A stretch of 64,000 nucleotides of DNA from Micromonospora carbonacea (GCF_014205165.1 NZ_JACHMZ010000001.1:7174501-7238500), one strand, 5' to 3'; positions 1-9,232 are shown, counted from the stretch's first letter. Numbers and translations are program-made. The notes: generated by a model from the letters alone, not told the origin.

Positions 1-1
1 C

Positions 2-1345
2 GGGGCCGGCGCGGAGGCGTTGTACGAGGCGGCACGGCACTGCGGCGCGCTGGGCTACTACCACGCGGTGATCGACTACGGGACCCGCGGCCGGGCGGTC
101 GTCGACCCGGACACGCAGATGGAGCGGTTCTGGCTGCTCAGCACGCGGGCGAGCTCGGCCATGGTGGTGCTCGGCCGCACCGTCGAGGCGGAGCCGACGT
201 ACCTCGACCTGCGCAGCCGCTACGCGGACCCCGAGTTGCAGATGTCCACCGGGTACGCGCTGGCCATGCTCTACACCCGTTTTCATCCCGAGGAGCTGAA
301 GGATCACCACCTGGCCCGGGGCTACATCAACAACTCCATCGCGATCGCCTCGCTCCTGCCCGACCCGCAGAAGCGCGCCTTCCACTCGGTGTTCCAGAAC
401 AACGGGCTGGCGCTGATCGAGATGCGGCTCGGCCGGGTGGCGGCGGCGCTGCGGCTGGTCGACGACGGGCTCGACCGGCTCGACCGGGAGCTGCCCGGCG
501 ACAAGCACCGGCTGCACCGCTCGGTGCTGGTGCACAACCGGGGCAAGGCGTACCTGGCCCTGGGCCGGCTGGAGGAGGCCCTGGTCGACCTGACCCGGGT
601 CATCGAGCTGGACCCGAACTACGCCGACTACTACTTCGACCGGGCCGACGTGCGGCGGCGGCTCGGCGACCTCACCGGCGCGGTGGCCGACTGCGACACG
701 GCGATCAGCCTGTCGCCGCCGTTCTTCGAGCTGTACTACAACCGGGCGGACCTCAAGGCCGAGCTGGGCGACGCGGCCGGGGCGATCGCCGACTTCGGCT
801 ACGTGGTGGAGCTGGAGCCCGACCAGCTCGACGCCCGGGTGAACCTGGTCAGCCTGCTGCTCGACGACGGGGCCGTCGACGCCGCCCGCCCGCACGTCGA
901 GGAGGGGCTGCGGCGGCACCCCGCCGAGGCCCGGCTGCTGCACCTGCGGGGCGTGCTGGCGCTGGCCGACGGGGCGGAGGCGGACGCCCGCCGCTACCTC
1001 GACGAGGCGCTGGCGGCCGACCCGGGGCTGGTCGCCGCGCTGGCCAGCCGGGCCGCCCTCGCGTTCGACGGCGGGGACCACGGCAGGGCCGTCGCCGACC
1101 TCACGGCCGCGCTCGCGGCGGACGGCGACAATCCGGACCTGCTCTACAACCGGGGGTTCGTCCACGAGGCGGCCGGCCGGTGGGCGGAGGCGGTCGCCGA
1201 CTACGACCGGGCCCTGGAGCTGCCCGGCGCGGACCGGGCGGAGCTGATCGGCCGGCGCGCCCGCTGCCAGGCGGAACTCGACGGAACCGTCGCCGGCGGG
1301 CCCGGCGGGGCGGTCGGGCGGCCGGACCTGGCCGGCGCGCGATGA
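2..1345 (+). CDS. Tetratricopeptide-repeat protein, 5' end outside window
   Basis: The reading frame is open at the left edge (codons before the TTG at 20 are in frame), so the true start is upstream and the protein is partial. The visible 440-odd residues are helical. From about residue 170 (counted from position 20) they contain consecutive TPR units with the usual G-Y/D-A-P spacing, for example HNRGKAYLALGRLEEAL and FDRADVRRRLGDLTGAVADC; a last clear unit lies near residue 385. TPR arrays are protein-binding scaffolds, and no catalytic domain is visible in this part. Its TGA overlaps the ATG of the following flavin reductase, so the two are probably translationally coupled. Function is unknown. 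Confidence 0.75.
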   Translation, partial: GAGAEALYEAARHCGALGYYHAVIDYGTRGRAVVDPDTQMERFWLLSTRASSAMVVLGRTVEAEPTYLDLRSRYADPELQMSTGYALAMLYTRFHPEELKDHHLARGYINNSIAIASLLPDPQKRAFHSVFQNNGLALIEMRLGRVAAALRLVDDGLDRLDRELPGDKHRLHRSVLVHNRGKAYLALGRLEEALVDLTRVIELDPNYADYYFDRADVRRRLGDLTGAVADCDTAISLSPPFFELYYNRADLKAELGDAAGAIADFGYVVELEPDQLDARVNLVSLLLDDGAVDAARPHVEEGLRRHPAEARLLHLRGVLALADGAEADARRYLDEALAADPGLVAALASRAALAFDGGDHGRAVADLTAALAADGDNPDLLYNRGFVHEAAGRWAEAVADYDRALELPGADRAELIGRRARCQAELDGTVAGGPGGAVGRPDLAGAR

Positions 1346-1902
1346 CCACCACGGTCCCCCACCGCGCGACGACCGAACGGGACCGGGCCGTCCCCGCCGG
1401 CGGCCCGGGGCCGGACCGGGCCGTCCCGGTCGGTGGGCCGGAGCTGCGCGAGTTCATGCGGAACTGGGCCACCGGCGTGGCGGTGGTCACCAGTCGCGCG
1501 GCCGGGCACCCCGTCGGCTGCACCGTCAACGCGTTCACGTCCGTGTCGCTGCGTCCGCCGCTGCTGCTCGTCTCGCTGGCCCGGACCAGCCGCACCCTCG
1601 CCGCGATCACCGCCGAGGGCGGTTTCGCGGTGAACCTGCTGGGCCGCCGGCAGCGCGTGCTGGCCGACCGGTTCGCCACCGGCGTCGTCGAGGACCGGTT
1701 CGCCGGGGTGGCGTACCGCGTCCTCGACGGGATGCCGCTGCTCGACGGGGCGATGGCGGCGGCCGTGTGCGCGGTGACCCAGCTGATCGCCGCCGCCGAC
1801 CACGTGCTGGTGCTCGGCACTCCGTACTGGTGCGAGGCCACGGGCGACGCCGACCCCGCCGTCTTCCTCGGCGGCCGCTACCGGACGGTCAGTCCGGCCT
1901 GA
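1342..1902 (+). CDS. Flavin reductase-like FMN-binding protein
   Basis: A 186-residue protein of the flavin reductase/HpaC-like split-barrel family, which reduces FMN or FAD with NAD(P)H for two-component monooxygenases. Diagnostic stretches are FMRNWATGVAVVTSR near the start, CTVNAFTSVSLRPPLLLVSL in the flavin-binding core and VFLGGRYRTV at the end. The ATG at 1342 is chosen because it overlaps the TGA of the TPR gene (ATGA). The first 35 residues are low-complexity and lie before the domain. The gene is convergent with the LAL regulator and the two ends overlap by 14 bases. It is a distant paralogue of the reductase at 38889-39386. The partner oxygenase is not visible here and may lie left of the window. 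Confidence 0.85.
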   Translation: MTTTVPHRATTERDRAVPAGGPGPDRAVPVGGPELREFMRNWATGVAVVTSRAAGHPVGCTVNAFTSVSLRPPLLLVSLARTSRTLAAITAEGGFAVNLLGRRQRVLADRFATGVVEDRFAGVAYRVLDGMPLLDGAMAAAVCAVTQLIAAADHVLVLGTPYWCEATGDADPAVFLGGRYRTVSPA

Positions 1903-4807
1903 CCTGCTCGCGGACCCGGGCGGCGTAGCGGCTCAGCGCCGCCCGGTTGGCCTGCTCGGTCTTGGCGATCAGGCTCGCCACGTGCTTCTCCACGGTGCGC
2001 GGCGAGATGAACAGCTCGCTGGCGATGCGCCGGTTGTCGGACCAGTCCGCCATCAGCTGGAGCACCTCGTACTCCCGCTCGGTCACGCCGATCATCCGCA
2101 GCGGCTGCGGGACCCGGCTCCCGGTGCGCCGGTGCGGCACCACCACCCCGAGGTCGCGTAGCTGGGCCCGGCAGGCGCGGGCCGGCGCCGGCACCCCCGC
2201 CAGCCGGAAGTACTCCTCCGCGCCGCGCAGCCAGTCGACCGGCTCACCCCACCGGTCGGCGTGCGCACAGGGTGCGACGAGCCGCAGCCCGAGGTGGAGC
2301 GCGACCGGGTGGGCAGGGGCCCGGCGGAGGGCCGCCACCGTCGCGCCGGCGGCCTCCCGGTCGCCCCGCCGACCCAGCAGCACCGCCCTCGCCAGCAGGG
2401 CGAACTGCCGGTTCCAGTGCAGCCGCCCGGCGGGCGTGCCACCGGCGTCGCCGCAGCGCACCCCGTCGGCGTCGCCGCGCAGCACGGCCAGCAGCAGGGC
2501 CAGCCCGTGCTGGCCGGCGAGCGGATAGGGCGCGGGACAGCCGGCGTCGTACGCCGCCGCCCGGTCCAGCTCCCGGCGCGCCCGCACCGGGTCCTCCTCC
2601 AGCAGCGCGCACACCGCCCCGGCCATGCCGTACGCGAGGGCCGCCGCCTCCCCGCCGTCGCCCGGCAGGCCCGCCAGCACCGCGTCCAGCTCGTGCCGTC
2701 GCCCGCGGTGCCCCGCGCAGACGGCCCGGACGAGCGACAGCAGCGGCCCGGACTCGCCCAGCCCGAGCCGCTGCGCCTCGGCCGCGCACTCCCCGACGAG
2801 CCGCTCGGCCTCGGCGTACTCGGCCCGCAGGGCGAGGTCCCAGGCGAGCCGGACCTCGACCGTGTGGCGCAGCGCGTGGGCACCGAGCTGCCGGGCCCGT
2901 TCCGCGCCGCGGGCCAGCCCGTCGGCGTCCCCGGTCAGCAGCCACCGCTGCTCGGCGAGCAGGACGGCGGCCCGGGTGCGCCACAGCGGCAGGTGGTGCC
3001 GCTCGGCGATCCGGCGCATCCGGGTGAAGCAGGGCTGGGCCCCCTCCGGCCCGGTCCGGCGGGCCAGCACGCCCCGCGCCTGCCAGCCGAGGCAGGCGAC
3101 GCCGGGCAGCCCGGCGCTCTCCGCCGCCGCGGCGGCGCGCGTGGCGAGCCGGGTGGCCCGCCCCGGGGCGTCCAGGCCCAGGTGTGCGGCGACGGCGTCG
3201 ACCGGCGCGGTCTGCCGCTCGGACGCACCGGGACCGAGCAGCGTCCGGGCGGATTCGAGCTGCGCGGCGGCGTCGGCGCGCCGCCCGGCGAGCAGGGCGA
3301 GCCTGGCGAACAGGACGTGCACGGCCGCCAGCCGCTCGGGCGGGACCGCCGGGTGGCACAGGTCGTCGAGGCTGTCGAGCAGCCGCAGCCCGCGCCCGGC
3401 CTCGCCGCTCTCCAGCAGCGCGCACAGCAGCTCGTGCAGCACGTCGGCGCGCAGTGCGACGTCGACGCCCGCCGTCGCCAGCCGCCACGCTTCGTCGAGG
3501 GTCGCGGCGGCCGACCCGAGCCGCCCGGCGTTGAGGTCCCGACGGCCGGCGAGGGCGAGCAGCCGTACGGCGCCCGGCACGTCGCCCGCCAGCCGGGTGA
3601 GCCTGGCCGTGAACCGGCACCACTCCCCGGGCAGGCCCGGGTGCAGCTCGTTCACCGCGTCCACCGCCTGATCCGCGAGAGTGGCCTGGTCGGTGGGGGT
3701 GAGCTGGCCGAGCAGGGCGACAGCGGTGGTGGTGGTGTGGAACGCGTACCAGTCGTGGTCGCCGCCCTCGGCGGTGACGAGGCCGGCAGTGACCGCCGCG
3801 CGCAGGTGCCCGAGCAGGTCGTCCTGCCCCATCTTCAGCGCCAGGCCGAGCACGGAGACCGGGAACCGCCCGCCGATCACGGCCGCGGCGGTGAGCAGGT
3901 GCCGCCCGGCGGGGCCGAGTCGTTCGGCCTGGTCGGTGACGCTGCGCCGCACGGTCGTCGGCACCTCGGTGCGTACGCCGTCGACCAGCCGGCACCCGTC
4001 GGCCTGCACCACCAGGTTGCCGCTGTCCAGCATGGCGCGGAGCAGTTCCGCAGCCAGGAACGGGTTGCCGGCGCTGTCGCGGCAGAGCCGGTCGAGGACC
4101 GGCTCCGCTATCCGCTCGGCGTCGAGGCCCAGCCGGGACGCCACCAGCAGGCGTACGGCGTGCCGGCCCAGCGGTCCGAGGCGCAGGACCGTGCCGCTGT
4201 ACCGTCGGCCCAGGGCCTGCGCCAGGTCCCACGCCGGCCCCGGCTCGGCGCGGAGGGTGGCCAGCAGCAGCGTGCCCTGGTCGGCGAGGTTGTCGGCCAG
4301 GTACTCCACCACGGCCAGGGTCGCCGGGTCGGTGTCGTGCAGATCCTCCAGGGCGAGCAGGCAGCCCCGCCCGGCCCCCGTGACCGAGAGCAGCCGCAGC
4401 ACCGCCTCGGCGAGCAGCACGGGCGACGGGGAACCCGCCGCACCCGCCGCCAGGTCCACGGGGATGAGCCGGCCGAGGGCGGACCGGTAGGGCCGCAGGC
4501 TCGCGTGTTCGAGGACGGGCCCGGTGCGGGACAGGGGGGCGAGCGCCTCGGTCAGGGGGCGCAGCGCCACGGCCCGGCCGGTCGAGCCGGCACGGCCCAA
4601 CAGCACCGCCATGCCGGCCTGCCGCCCGTGGTGCGTCGCCTCCAACGTCAGCCGGGACTTCCCCAGGCCGTCGCCGCCGACCAGGAAGATCGCTCCGCCG
4701 CAACCCGCGCGGGCCTGCTCCAGCGCCTCGCGCAGCAGCGCATGCTCGGAGTCCCGGCCGACCAGCACGGGCAGCTCCGGGTGGTGGTCACCTGCTGACA
4801 TGTGCAC
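1889..4807 (-). CDS. LuxR-family LAL transcriptional regulator
   Basis: A 972-residue protein with the architecture of large ATP-binding regulators of the LuxR family. An N-terminal AAA/NB-ARC-like ATPase has Walker A GGDGLGKS at residues 44-51 and a Walker B segment ending LLALED near 150-155. A long helical TPR-like middle follows, and a C-terminal LuxR helix-turn-helix occupies about residues 905-960 (VTEREYEVLQLMA ... NRRIASELFISPRTVEKHV). Such regulators often act as pathway-specific activators in actinomycete biosynthetic clusters. Start is at 4807 or the second ATG at 4801. Its neighbours (TPR protein, flavin reductase) may be the end of a cluster lying left of the window; a link to the 39-61 kb cluster is not indicated. 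Confidence 0.9.
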   Translation of the reverse strand: MHMSAGDHHPELPVLVGRDSEHALLREALEQARAGCGGAIFLVGGDGLGKSRLTLEATHHGRQAGMAVLLGRAGSTGRAVALRPLTEALAPLSRTGPVLEHASLRPYRSALGRLIPVDLAAGAAGSPSPVLLAEAVLRLLSVTGAGRGCLLALEDLHDTDPATLAVVEYLADNLADQGTLLLATLRAEPGPAWDLAQALGRRYSGTVLRLGPLGRHAVRLLVASRLGLDAERIAEPVLDRLCRDSAGNPFLAAELLRAMLDSGNLVVQADGCRLVDGVRTEVPTTVRRSVTDQAERLGPAGRHLLTAAAVIGGRFPVSVLGLALKMGQDDLLGHLRAAVTAGLVTAEGGDHDWYAFHTTTTAVALLGQLTPTDQATLADQAVDAVNELHPGLPGEWCRFTARLTRLAGDVPGAVRLLALAGRRDLNAGRLGSAAATLDEAWRLATAGVDVALRADVLHELLCALLESGEAGRGLRLLDSLDDLCHPAVPPERLAAVHVLFARLALLAGRRADAAAQLESARTLLGPGASERQTAPVDAVAAHLGLDAPGRATRLATRAAAAAESAGLPGVACLGWQARGVLARRTGPEGAQPCFTRMRRIAERHHLPLWRTRAAVLLAEQRWLLTGDADGLARGAERARQLGAHALRHTVEVRLAWDLALRAEYAEAERLVGECAAEAQRLGLGESGPLLSLVRAVCAGHRGRRHELDAVLAGLPGDGGEAAALAYGMAGAVCALLEEDPVRARRELDRAAAYDAGCPAPYPLAGQHGLALLLAVLRGDADGVRCGDAGGTPAGRLHWNRQFALLARAVLLGRRGDREAAGATVAALRRAPAHPVALHLGLRLVAPCAHADRWGEPVDWLRGAEEYFRLAGVPAPARACRAQLRDLGVVVPHRRTGSRVPQPLRMIGVTEREYEVLQLMADWSDNRRIASELFISPRTVEKHVASLIAKTEQANRAALSRYAARVREQVRPD

Positions 4808-4888
4808 CTTCCGTCCACCTCGAAGAACGTCCCGCCCGGCTGAAGGAGCGGTCGTGACCGGCCGGACCCGAGGAGTGGGGCGGACATC

Positions 4889-4903
4889 GGAACGTAACGT
4901 TCC
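4889..4903. promoter_or_regulatory. 15-bp palindrome upstream of the LAL gene
   Basis: The sequence GGAACGTAACGTTCC is a perfect inverted repeat with a one-base centre. It lies 82 bp upstream of the LAL start, in a 217-bp gene-free stretch that turns AT-richer (4911-4945). The symmetry and position fit an operator for a dimeric regulator, possibly autoregulation of the LAL gene. The binding protein is unknown. Confidence 0.4.
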
Positions 4904-5024
4904 TGAGCCGTCACTCTAGGAAGTAAGTAACAAGATTTACAGGCCCGCCGGATCGACCTCCGGCGCTTCGCCTGTCGACTGCGCGACATGCTCCCACGGC
5001 CCCACCTGGCGGTACGGTGACCGC

Positions 5025-5624
5025 GTGGGGGACTGGGCGGCGGTCGTGCTGGCGGGCGGGGCCGCGCGCCGGATGGGCGGCGTGGACAAGCCCGGCGTGC
5101 CGGTGGGCGGCCGGTCGATGCGCGACCGGGTGCTCGACGCCGTCGCCGACGCCGACGTCCGGATCGTGGTGGGCCCGGCCGGACCGGTGCCGCCGGGCGT
5201 CCGGTCGACCCGGGAACGCCCCCCGGGCGGCGGGCCGGTGGCCGCCGCCGCTGCGGGCGTGTCCCTGCTGCCCGCCGGCACGACGGCCGTGGCGCTGCTC
5301 GCCGCCGATCTTCCCCTGCTCACCCGGGACGCGGTGCACCTGCTGCGCGAGCACCTCGCCGATCCGGCCGTGGACGGGGTGTGCCTCGTCGACGGCGACG
5401 GCCGGCGGCAGCAGCTCTGCGGGATGTGGCGGGTCGCGCCACTGCGGGCCGCGCTCGGTCGCCTCGCCGCCGCCCGGGGCGGCTCGCTCGACGGCGCGGC
5501 GGTGCGGGCCCTGCTCGCCGGGTTGACGGTGCGCGACGTGCCCTGGTCCGGGACGGGCCCGCCGCCCTGGTTCGACTGCGACACTGACGAGGACGTACGC
5601 CGGGCGGAGGAGTGGACACGATGA
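5025..5624 (+). CDS. mobA: Molybdenum cofactor guanylyltransferase MobA
   Basis: A 199-residue nucleotidyltransferase of the MobA family, which attaches GMP from GTP to molybdopterin to form bis-MGD or MGD cofactor. The N-terminal signature VVLAGGAARRMGGVDKP (residues 7-23) is the GTP-binding G-G-x-S/A-x-R-M-G-x-x-K loop, with the Lys kept. The ALLAADLPLL segment near residue 90 supplies the metal-binding Asp. The GTG at 5025 is the only start ahead of the signature. The end overlaps the start of the DUF6457 gene by 4 bases, an arrangement and pairing common in actinobacteria. Confidence 0.88.
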   Translation: MGDWAAVVLAGGAARRMGGVDKPGVPVGGRSMRDRVLDAVADADVRIVVGPAGPVPPGVRSTRERPPGGGPVAAAAAGVSLLPAGTTAVALLAADLPLLTRDAVHLLREHLADPAVDGVCLVDGDGRRQQLCGMWRVAPLRAALGRLAAARGGSLDGAAVRALLAGLTVRDVPWSGTGPPPWFDCDTDEDVRRAEEWTR

Positions 5625-5875
5625 CGGTGCTGGAGGACTGGGTGACGGCGGCCTGCGCGGAGCTGGGCCTCGACCCCGCCGAGGTGCCGGTGGCGGTCGT
5701 GCTCGACCTGGCCCGGGACGTCGCGCACCAGGTGCTGCGGCCGGGGGCGCCGGTCTCCGCGTACCTGCTGGGGCTGGCCGTGGGGCGCGGGGCCGACCCG
5801 GCCGTGGCGGCCGACCGGCTCGGCGCGCTGGCCGGCGGTTGGCCGGTCGAGCTGGGCGACCGGCCCCCGGCCTGA
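5621..5875 (+). CDS. DUF6457 small protein paired with MobA
   Basis: An 84-residue helical acidic protein resembling DUF6457 proteins, which in actinobacteria occur next to or fused with MobA. The ATG at 5621 overlaps the mobA stop codon (ATGA); an in-frame GTG at 5612 is less likely. No catalytic motif is visible. The context points to molybdenum cofactor metabolism, but its role is not known. Confidence 0.75.
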   Translation: MTVLEDWVTAACAELGLDPAEVPVAVVLDLARDVAHQVLRPGAPVSAYLLGLAVGRGADPAVAADRLGALAGGWPVELGDRPPA

Positions 5876-5906
5876 CAGCCGTGGTGGCCCCGGCCTGACG
5901 GCTGCG

Positions 5907-5963
5907 CCGGACCCCGGCCCGACGGCCGGACCCCGGCCCGACGGCCGGACCCCGGCCCGACGG
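5907..5963. repeat. Three tandem copies of a 19-bp GC-rich unit
   Basis: The unit CCGGACCCCGGCCCGACGG occurs three times head to tail without mismatch (5907-5925, 5926-5944, 5945-5963), flanked by degenerate copies on both sides (about 5888-5985). It fills the gap between the DUF6457 gene and the next gene. It contains no start-stop pair that looks coding. It is probably a slippage-prone spacer; whether it forms a structure at the RNA level cannot be told by eye. Confidence 0.85.
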
Positions 5964-6067
5964 TCCCGGGCCGACGGCTGCCCCGGGCAACGGTGTCCGA
6001 TCCCGGTCCGGCCCGATCCGGGTTCCGGGCGAGCTGGGTAGGGTGATCGCAACGGACGGAGGCGATC

Positions 6068-7204
6068 ATGACGGTAGGCCACCCCTCGACGCCGGCCTCG
6101 GACCCGCCCGGCGGCCCCCCGGAGCACGGCGGTCCGTCGGCGTCCGGCGGCCCGTCGGAGCACCAGCACGAGTCGATCCTGCTGGACGAGCCGACCACGG
6201 CCGACCTGCGGGCGAAGGTGACCCAGGCATGGCGCGAGTTCGCCCGGGCCCTCGCCGAGCGGCTGCAAGAGCTGCCCGCCGGCACGCACGTCGAGCTGAC
6301 CCTCGACCCCACCGCCTCCGGCACGGGCGACGCCATCTACTCCATCAGCATCGACCTCGCCGACGACGGCCGGCTCTCCGCGTGGGCCGTCGGCAACGCG
6401 ACCCTCCCGCAGGGCTACCGGCTGGACCGGGCGGCCGTCGCCGACATGGTGGCGCTCGGCTGGTCGCCGCCCGGGGTGGTCGAGGGCTCCGGCGAGAACT
6501 TCGGCCTCACCGGCGACACCGCCGAGGCGACCCGGCTGGCCGCCCTGCTCTCCCGCACCCTGCGGGACGTCTACGGGGCACCGCACCCGGCGTTCCTGGT
6601 CTACCTGGTGCACGACGCCGAGGGCGGGCCCGTGCCGGTGGAGCCGCTGGGCACCGCGCGCAGCGAGTTCGGCCCGGACCAGGACGTCGAGGCGGACCTC
6701 GACGAGGCGCTGGCCGCCGCCCAGGGGCCGCGCACCGACGTGCTGGCCCTGGCCGAGCAGGTGCGGACCGTGGTCTCCGCCATGCTCAAGTCCGACTCCG
6801 ACAAGTTGCAGGTCGACTCCGACGGCGACATCAACATCCGGGCCGGGTCGGCGATGGTCTTCGTCCGGGTCCGCGACAATCCACCGCTGGTCGACGTCTT
6901 CTCGCCGGTGCTCACGGAGGTCGAGCCCACCGAGCGGCTCTACGTGAAGCTGTCCGAGCTGACCAACCGGATGCCGATCGGGCGGCTCTACTGCGCCGAC
7001 GACACGGTGTGGGCGTCCATCCCGGTGTTCGGCCGCGACTTCCAGGCCACCCACCTGATGCTGGCCGTGCAGGTGATGACCGGCCTCGCCGACGAGCTGG
7101 ACGACCGGCTGCACGGCGAGTTCGGCGGGAAGCGGTTCTTCGGCGAGGGCGACAAGCCCGGCCGGCGGGACCAGGGCGAGCACCGCACCGGCATGTACCT
7201 CTGA
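6068..7204 (+). CDS. YbjN / TY-chaperone domain protein
   Basis: A 378-residue cytosolic protein with no signal peptide or membrane span. Residues 1-45 are a low-complexity Pro/Gly tail. Two alpha/beta domains follow: about residues 50-200 resembles the actinobacterial T3SS/CesT-YbjN-like chaperone family (TY-Chap), and about 235-355 looks like a YbjN-type sensory fold (LQVDSDGDINIRAGSAMVFV, then a helix-rich end). Such domains are thought to bind peptides, but no function is assigned to most members. The ATG at 6068 follows an AT-richer stretch with GGAGGCG 6-8 bases ahead. The family assignment is from memory and moderate. Confidence 0.6.
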   Translation: MTVGHPSTPASDPPGGPPEHGGPSASGGPSEHQHESILLDEPTTADLRAKVTQAWREFARALAERLQELPAGTHVELTLDPTASGTGDAIYSISIDLADDGRLSAWAVGNATLPQGYRLDRAAVADMVALGWSPPGVVEGSGENFGLTGDTAEATRLAALLSRTLRDVYGAPHPAFLVYLVHDAEGGPVPVEPLGTARSEFGPDQDVEADLDEALAAAQGPRTDVLALAEQVRTVVSAMLKSDSDKLQVDSDGDINIRAGSAMVFVRVRDNPPLVDVFSPVLTEVEPTERLYVKLSELTNRMPIGRLYCADDTVWASIPVFGRDFQATHLMLAVQVMTGLADELDDRLHGEFGGKRFFGEGDKPGRRDQGEHRTGMYL

Positions 7205-7272
7205 GGCCGGCCGGCCGCCGGCAGCCCCGAGGCGGCGGCAGCTCTGCCGGCCGCGGAGCCACGACGACGGAA

Positions 7273-7316
7273 GGCGGGTGGGGCCCGGTCGGCCCGAGTG
7301 CCGGGCCCCACCCGCC
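7273..7316. terminator. Bidirectional terminator hairpin between convergent genes
   Basis: Perfect 16-base arms (7273-7288 and 7301-7316) flank a 12-base loop between two convergent genes (the YbjN-like gene ending at 7204 and the beta-propeller gene ending at 7328). The arms are almost all G/C and there is no U-tract, as is usual for actinomycete terminators. Placement and symmetry make termination from both sides likely. Confidence 0.75.
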
Positions 7317-7327
7317 GGCTCGGTGGG

Positions 7328-9232
7328 TCAGGTCGCCGGGAGCCAGGCGAGCCTGACCGGCCCGGCGACGCCGGCCGGGTCGTCGGCCCGCAGGCCGGCG
7401 TCGGAGACGGTCCAGAGGACGCCGTCGACCAGCAGTGACCGGCTGACCGGCGCGCGACCGGGGTGGGTGACCGTGCCGGCCGGCGCGACGGTCGCCCCGG
7501 CGACCCGCAGCAGGAGCAGCCCGCCGTCGTGGACGGGGAGCGCCACCAGCCCCGTCCGGGGGTCGTGCAGGAAGGCGTGCGGGTCGAACTCCACGGCCGA
7601 GCCGGCCCCCGGCACGTGGTAGCGGGCCAGCCGGGTGGGCCGGGCCGGGTCGGCCACGTCGAACAGGGAGACCTGGAGGCCCTGCGCCCGCCCGTCGGCG
7701 TCCGCCTCCTGCCCGACCCCGAGCAGCCGCCCCGGCCCCGCCGGGTGCAGGTACGCCGAGTAGCCGGTGATCTTCAGCTCGCCGGTGACCCGGGGCGTCG
7801 CCGGGTCGGTCAGGTCGAGCGTGTAGAGCGGGTCGGTGCGCCGGAAGGTCACCACGTGACCGGTGGGGCCCAGGTAGCGCACCGAGTGGATCCGCTCGCC
7901 CCGGCCCAGGCCGGTGACCGCGCCGACCCGGGTCAGCAGGTCGCCCCGCCGGGTCAGCACGTACACCCCCGACTCGGTCGCCGGCCGGGTGCCCCGGTCG
8001 TCGCCGCTGGTGGTGGCCACCCGCAGGTGGCCCTGCCACTCCGACAGGGCGTACTGGTCGAGTAGCGTGCCCGGCACGGTGCCGGCGGCCAGGTAGCGGG
8101 GGCGGCCCGGCGCGCGGGTGTCGAACTGGTAGATCGCTGTGCCCGGGTCGCGTCCCGCCGGCCCGCCCCAGCCGCGCGGCCGGAGCTGGCCCGGCCGCTG
8201 CCGCTGCCCCGCGAGGTAGAGGCTGCCGGCGGTGCCGTAGACGGTCTCCGCGTCGCCGGCCACGCTCACCGGGTCGCCGTCGCCGAGGCGGCCGGCGGCC
8301 AGGTCGAAGCTGAGCACGGTCAGCAGGGCCGTGCCGGTGCTGTCGGCCGTGGCGGCCAGCCGGTCGCAGCCGACCCGGCCGTCGCCGCGCCGGTCGCCCT
8401 CGGTCCAGTCGTACGCCGGCAGCCACGCGTCCAGGTCGGCCCGGCCGACCGCCGCCCGGTTCGCGGCCAGCCGCTGCGCCTCGGTGACCCCGTCGCCCAG
8501 CTCGGGGAGGGCCAGCCGGGCCTGGGAACGGACCACGACCCGGGCCGTCGGGCCGGTCAGCCGCGCGTCGAGCAGGCTCCCGTCGATCCGGTACGTCCCG
8601 ACCAGCGCGGGCCGCCCGGCCAGGTCCACCAGCAGCAGCCTGGCCCCGGGGGGTCCCCCGGCCGGCCGGCGGGCCGACGTGCCGTTCGGGAGCATCGGCG
8701 TGCCGTCCCCGAGCAGCACCAGCGCCCGGTCGGCGTGCAGCAGCAGGCTGCTGCCCCGGGACCCGAGGCGCGCGTCGTCGCCGGTCAGGTCGAGCCGCCC
8801 GGTCGTGCGCCGGGTGGCCGGGTCGACGACCCGCAGCACGCCCCCCGTGACCGTGACGATCCGCCGGCCGTCGGTCTTGACCAGGTCCGGCTCGTCGGCA
8901 CCGGGCTCGTGGACGTTGGTGCCGGAGTGTTCCGGCGTCGCGCCCTGCGCCGCCCGCGCCCCGTCCCCCACCCCGGGCGTCGGCAGCGGCTCGCCGGCCC
9001 CGCCCGCGGCGAAGCTGGTCCGCCAGCCGGGCTGGAAGCCCCACGGCCCGACCGAGGCGGAGGCGGCGGCGCGCAGCCGGGCCAGCGCGTCGGCGCAGGT
9101 GTCGAAGGAGACCAGCCGGGGCGCGGCGGTCGGTGGCTCCGGTTCCGGGGCCGGCCACGCGGCGGCGCTGCCGGCCAGCAGGGTCAGGGCGGCCAGCGTG
9201 CCGGCGGCGGCGGTGACGGTTGCCCGGGTCAT
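7328..9232 (-). CDS. Secreted beta-propeller domain protein
   Basis: A 634-residue exported protein. Residues 1-25 form a Sec signal peptide (TLAALTLLAGSAAAWPAP). The rest matches the secreted C-terminal beta-propeller family (Beta_propel), with the opening F-D-T-C-x-D-A-L-x-x-L-R element, a NVHEPGADEPDLVKTDGRR motif typical of the family, and repeated Y-L/V-A blades. Members are extracellular or wall-associated and of unknown role; a protein- or wall-binding scaffold is the usual guess. The only ATG suited to the signal peptide is at 9232. It is transcribed alone, ending at the strong hairpin at 7273-7316. Confidence 0.82.
   Translation of the reverse strand: MTRATVTAAAGTLAALTLLAGSAAAWPAPEPEPPTAAPRLVSFDTCADALARLRAAASASVGPWGFQPGWRTSFAAGGAGEPLPTPGVGDGARAAQGATPEHSGTNVHEPGADEPDLVKTDGRRIVTVTGGVLRVVDPATRRTTGRLDLTGDDARLGSRGSSLLLHADRALVLLGDGTPMLPNGTSARRPAGGPPGARLLLVDLAGRPALVGTYRIDGSLLDARLTGPTARVVVRSQARLALPELGDGVTEAQRLAANRAAVGRADLDAWLPAYDWTEGDRRGDGRVGCDRLAATADSTGTALLTVLSFDLAAGRLGDGDPVSVAGDAETVYGTAGSLYLAGQRQRPGQLRPRGWGGPAGRDPGTAIYQFDTRAPGRPRYLAAGTVPGTLLDQYALSEWQGHLRVATTSGDDRGTRPATESGVYVLTRRGDLLTRVGAVTGLGRGERIHSVRYLGPTGHVVTFRRTDPLYTLDLTDPATPRVTGELKITGYSAYLHPAGPGRLLGVGQEADADGRAQGLQVSLFDVADPARPTRLARYHVPGAGSAVEFDPHAFLHDPRTGLVALPVHDGGLLLLRVAGATVAPAGTVTHPGRAPVSRSLLVDGVLWTVSDAGLRADDPAGVAGPVRLAWLPAT

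Noticed and set aside
2261..4798. Plus-strand open frame of about 845 residues opposite the LAL gene
   Set aside because: Composition typical of an antisense frame; the minus strand has Walker A and LuxR helix-turn-helix motifs.
4937..7183. Minus-strand open frame of about 748 residues
   Set aside because: Spans mobA, DUF6457 and the YbjN-like gene in antisense, and includes the tandem repeat; not coding-like.
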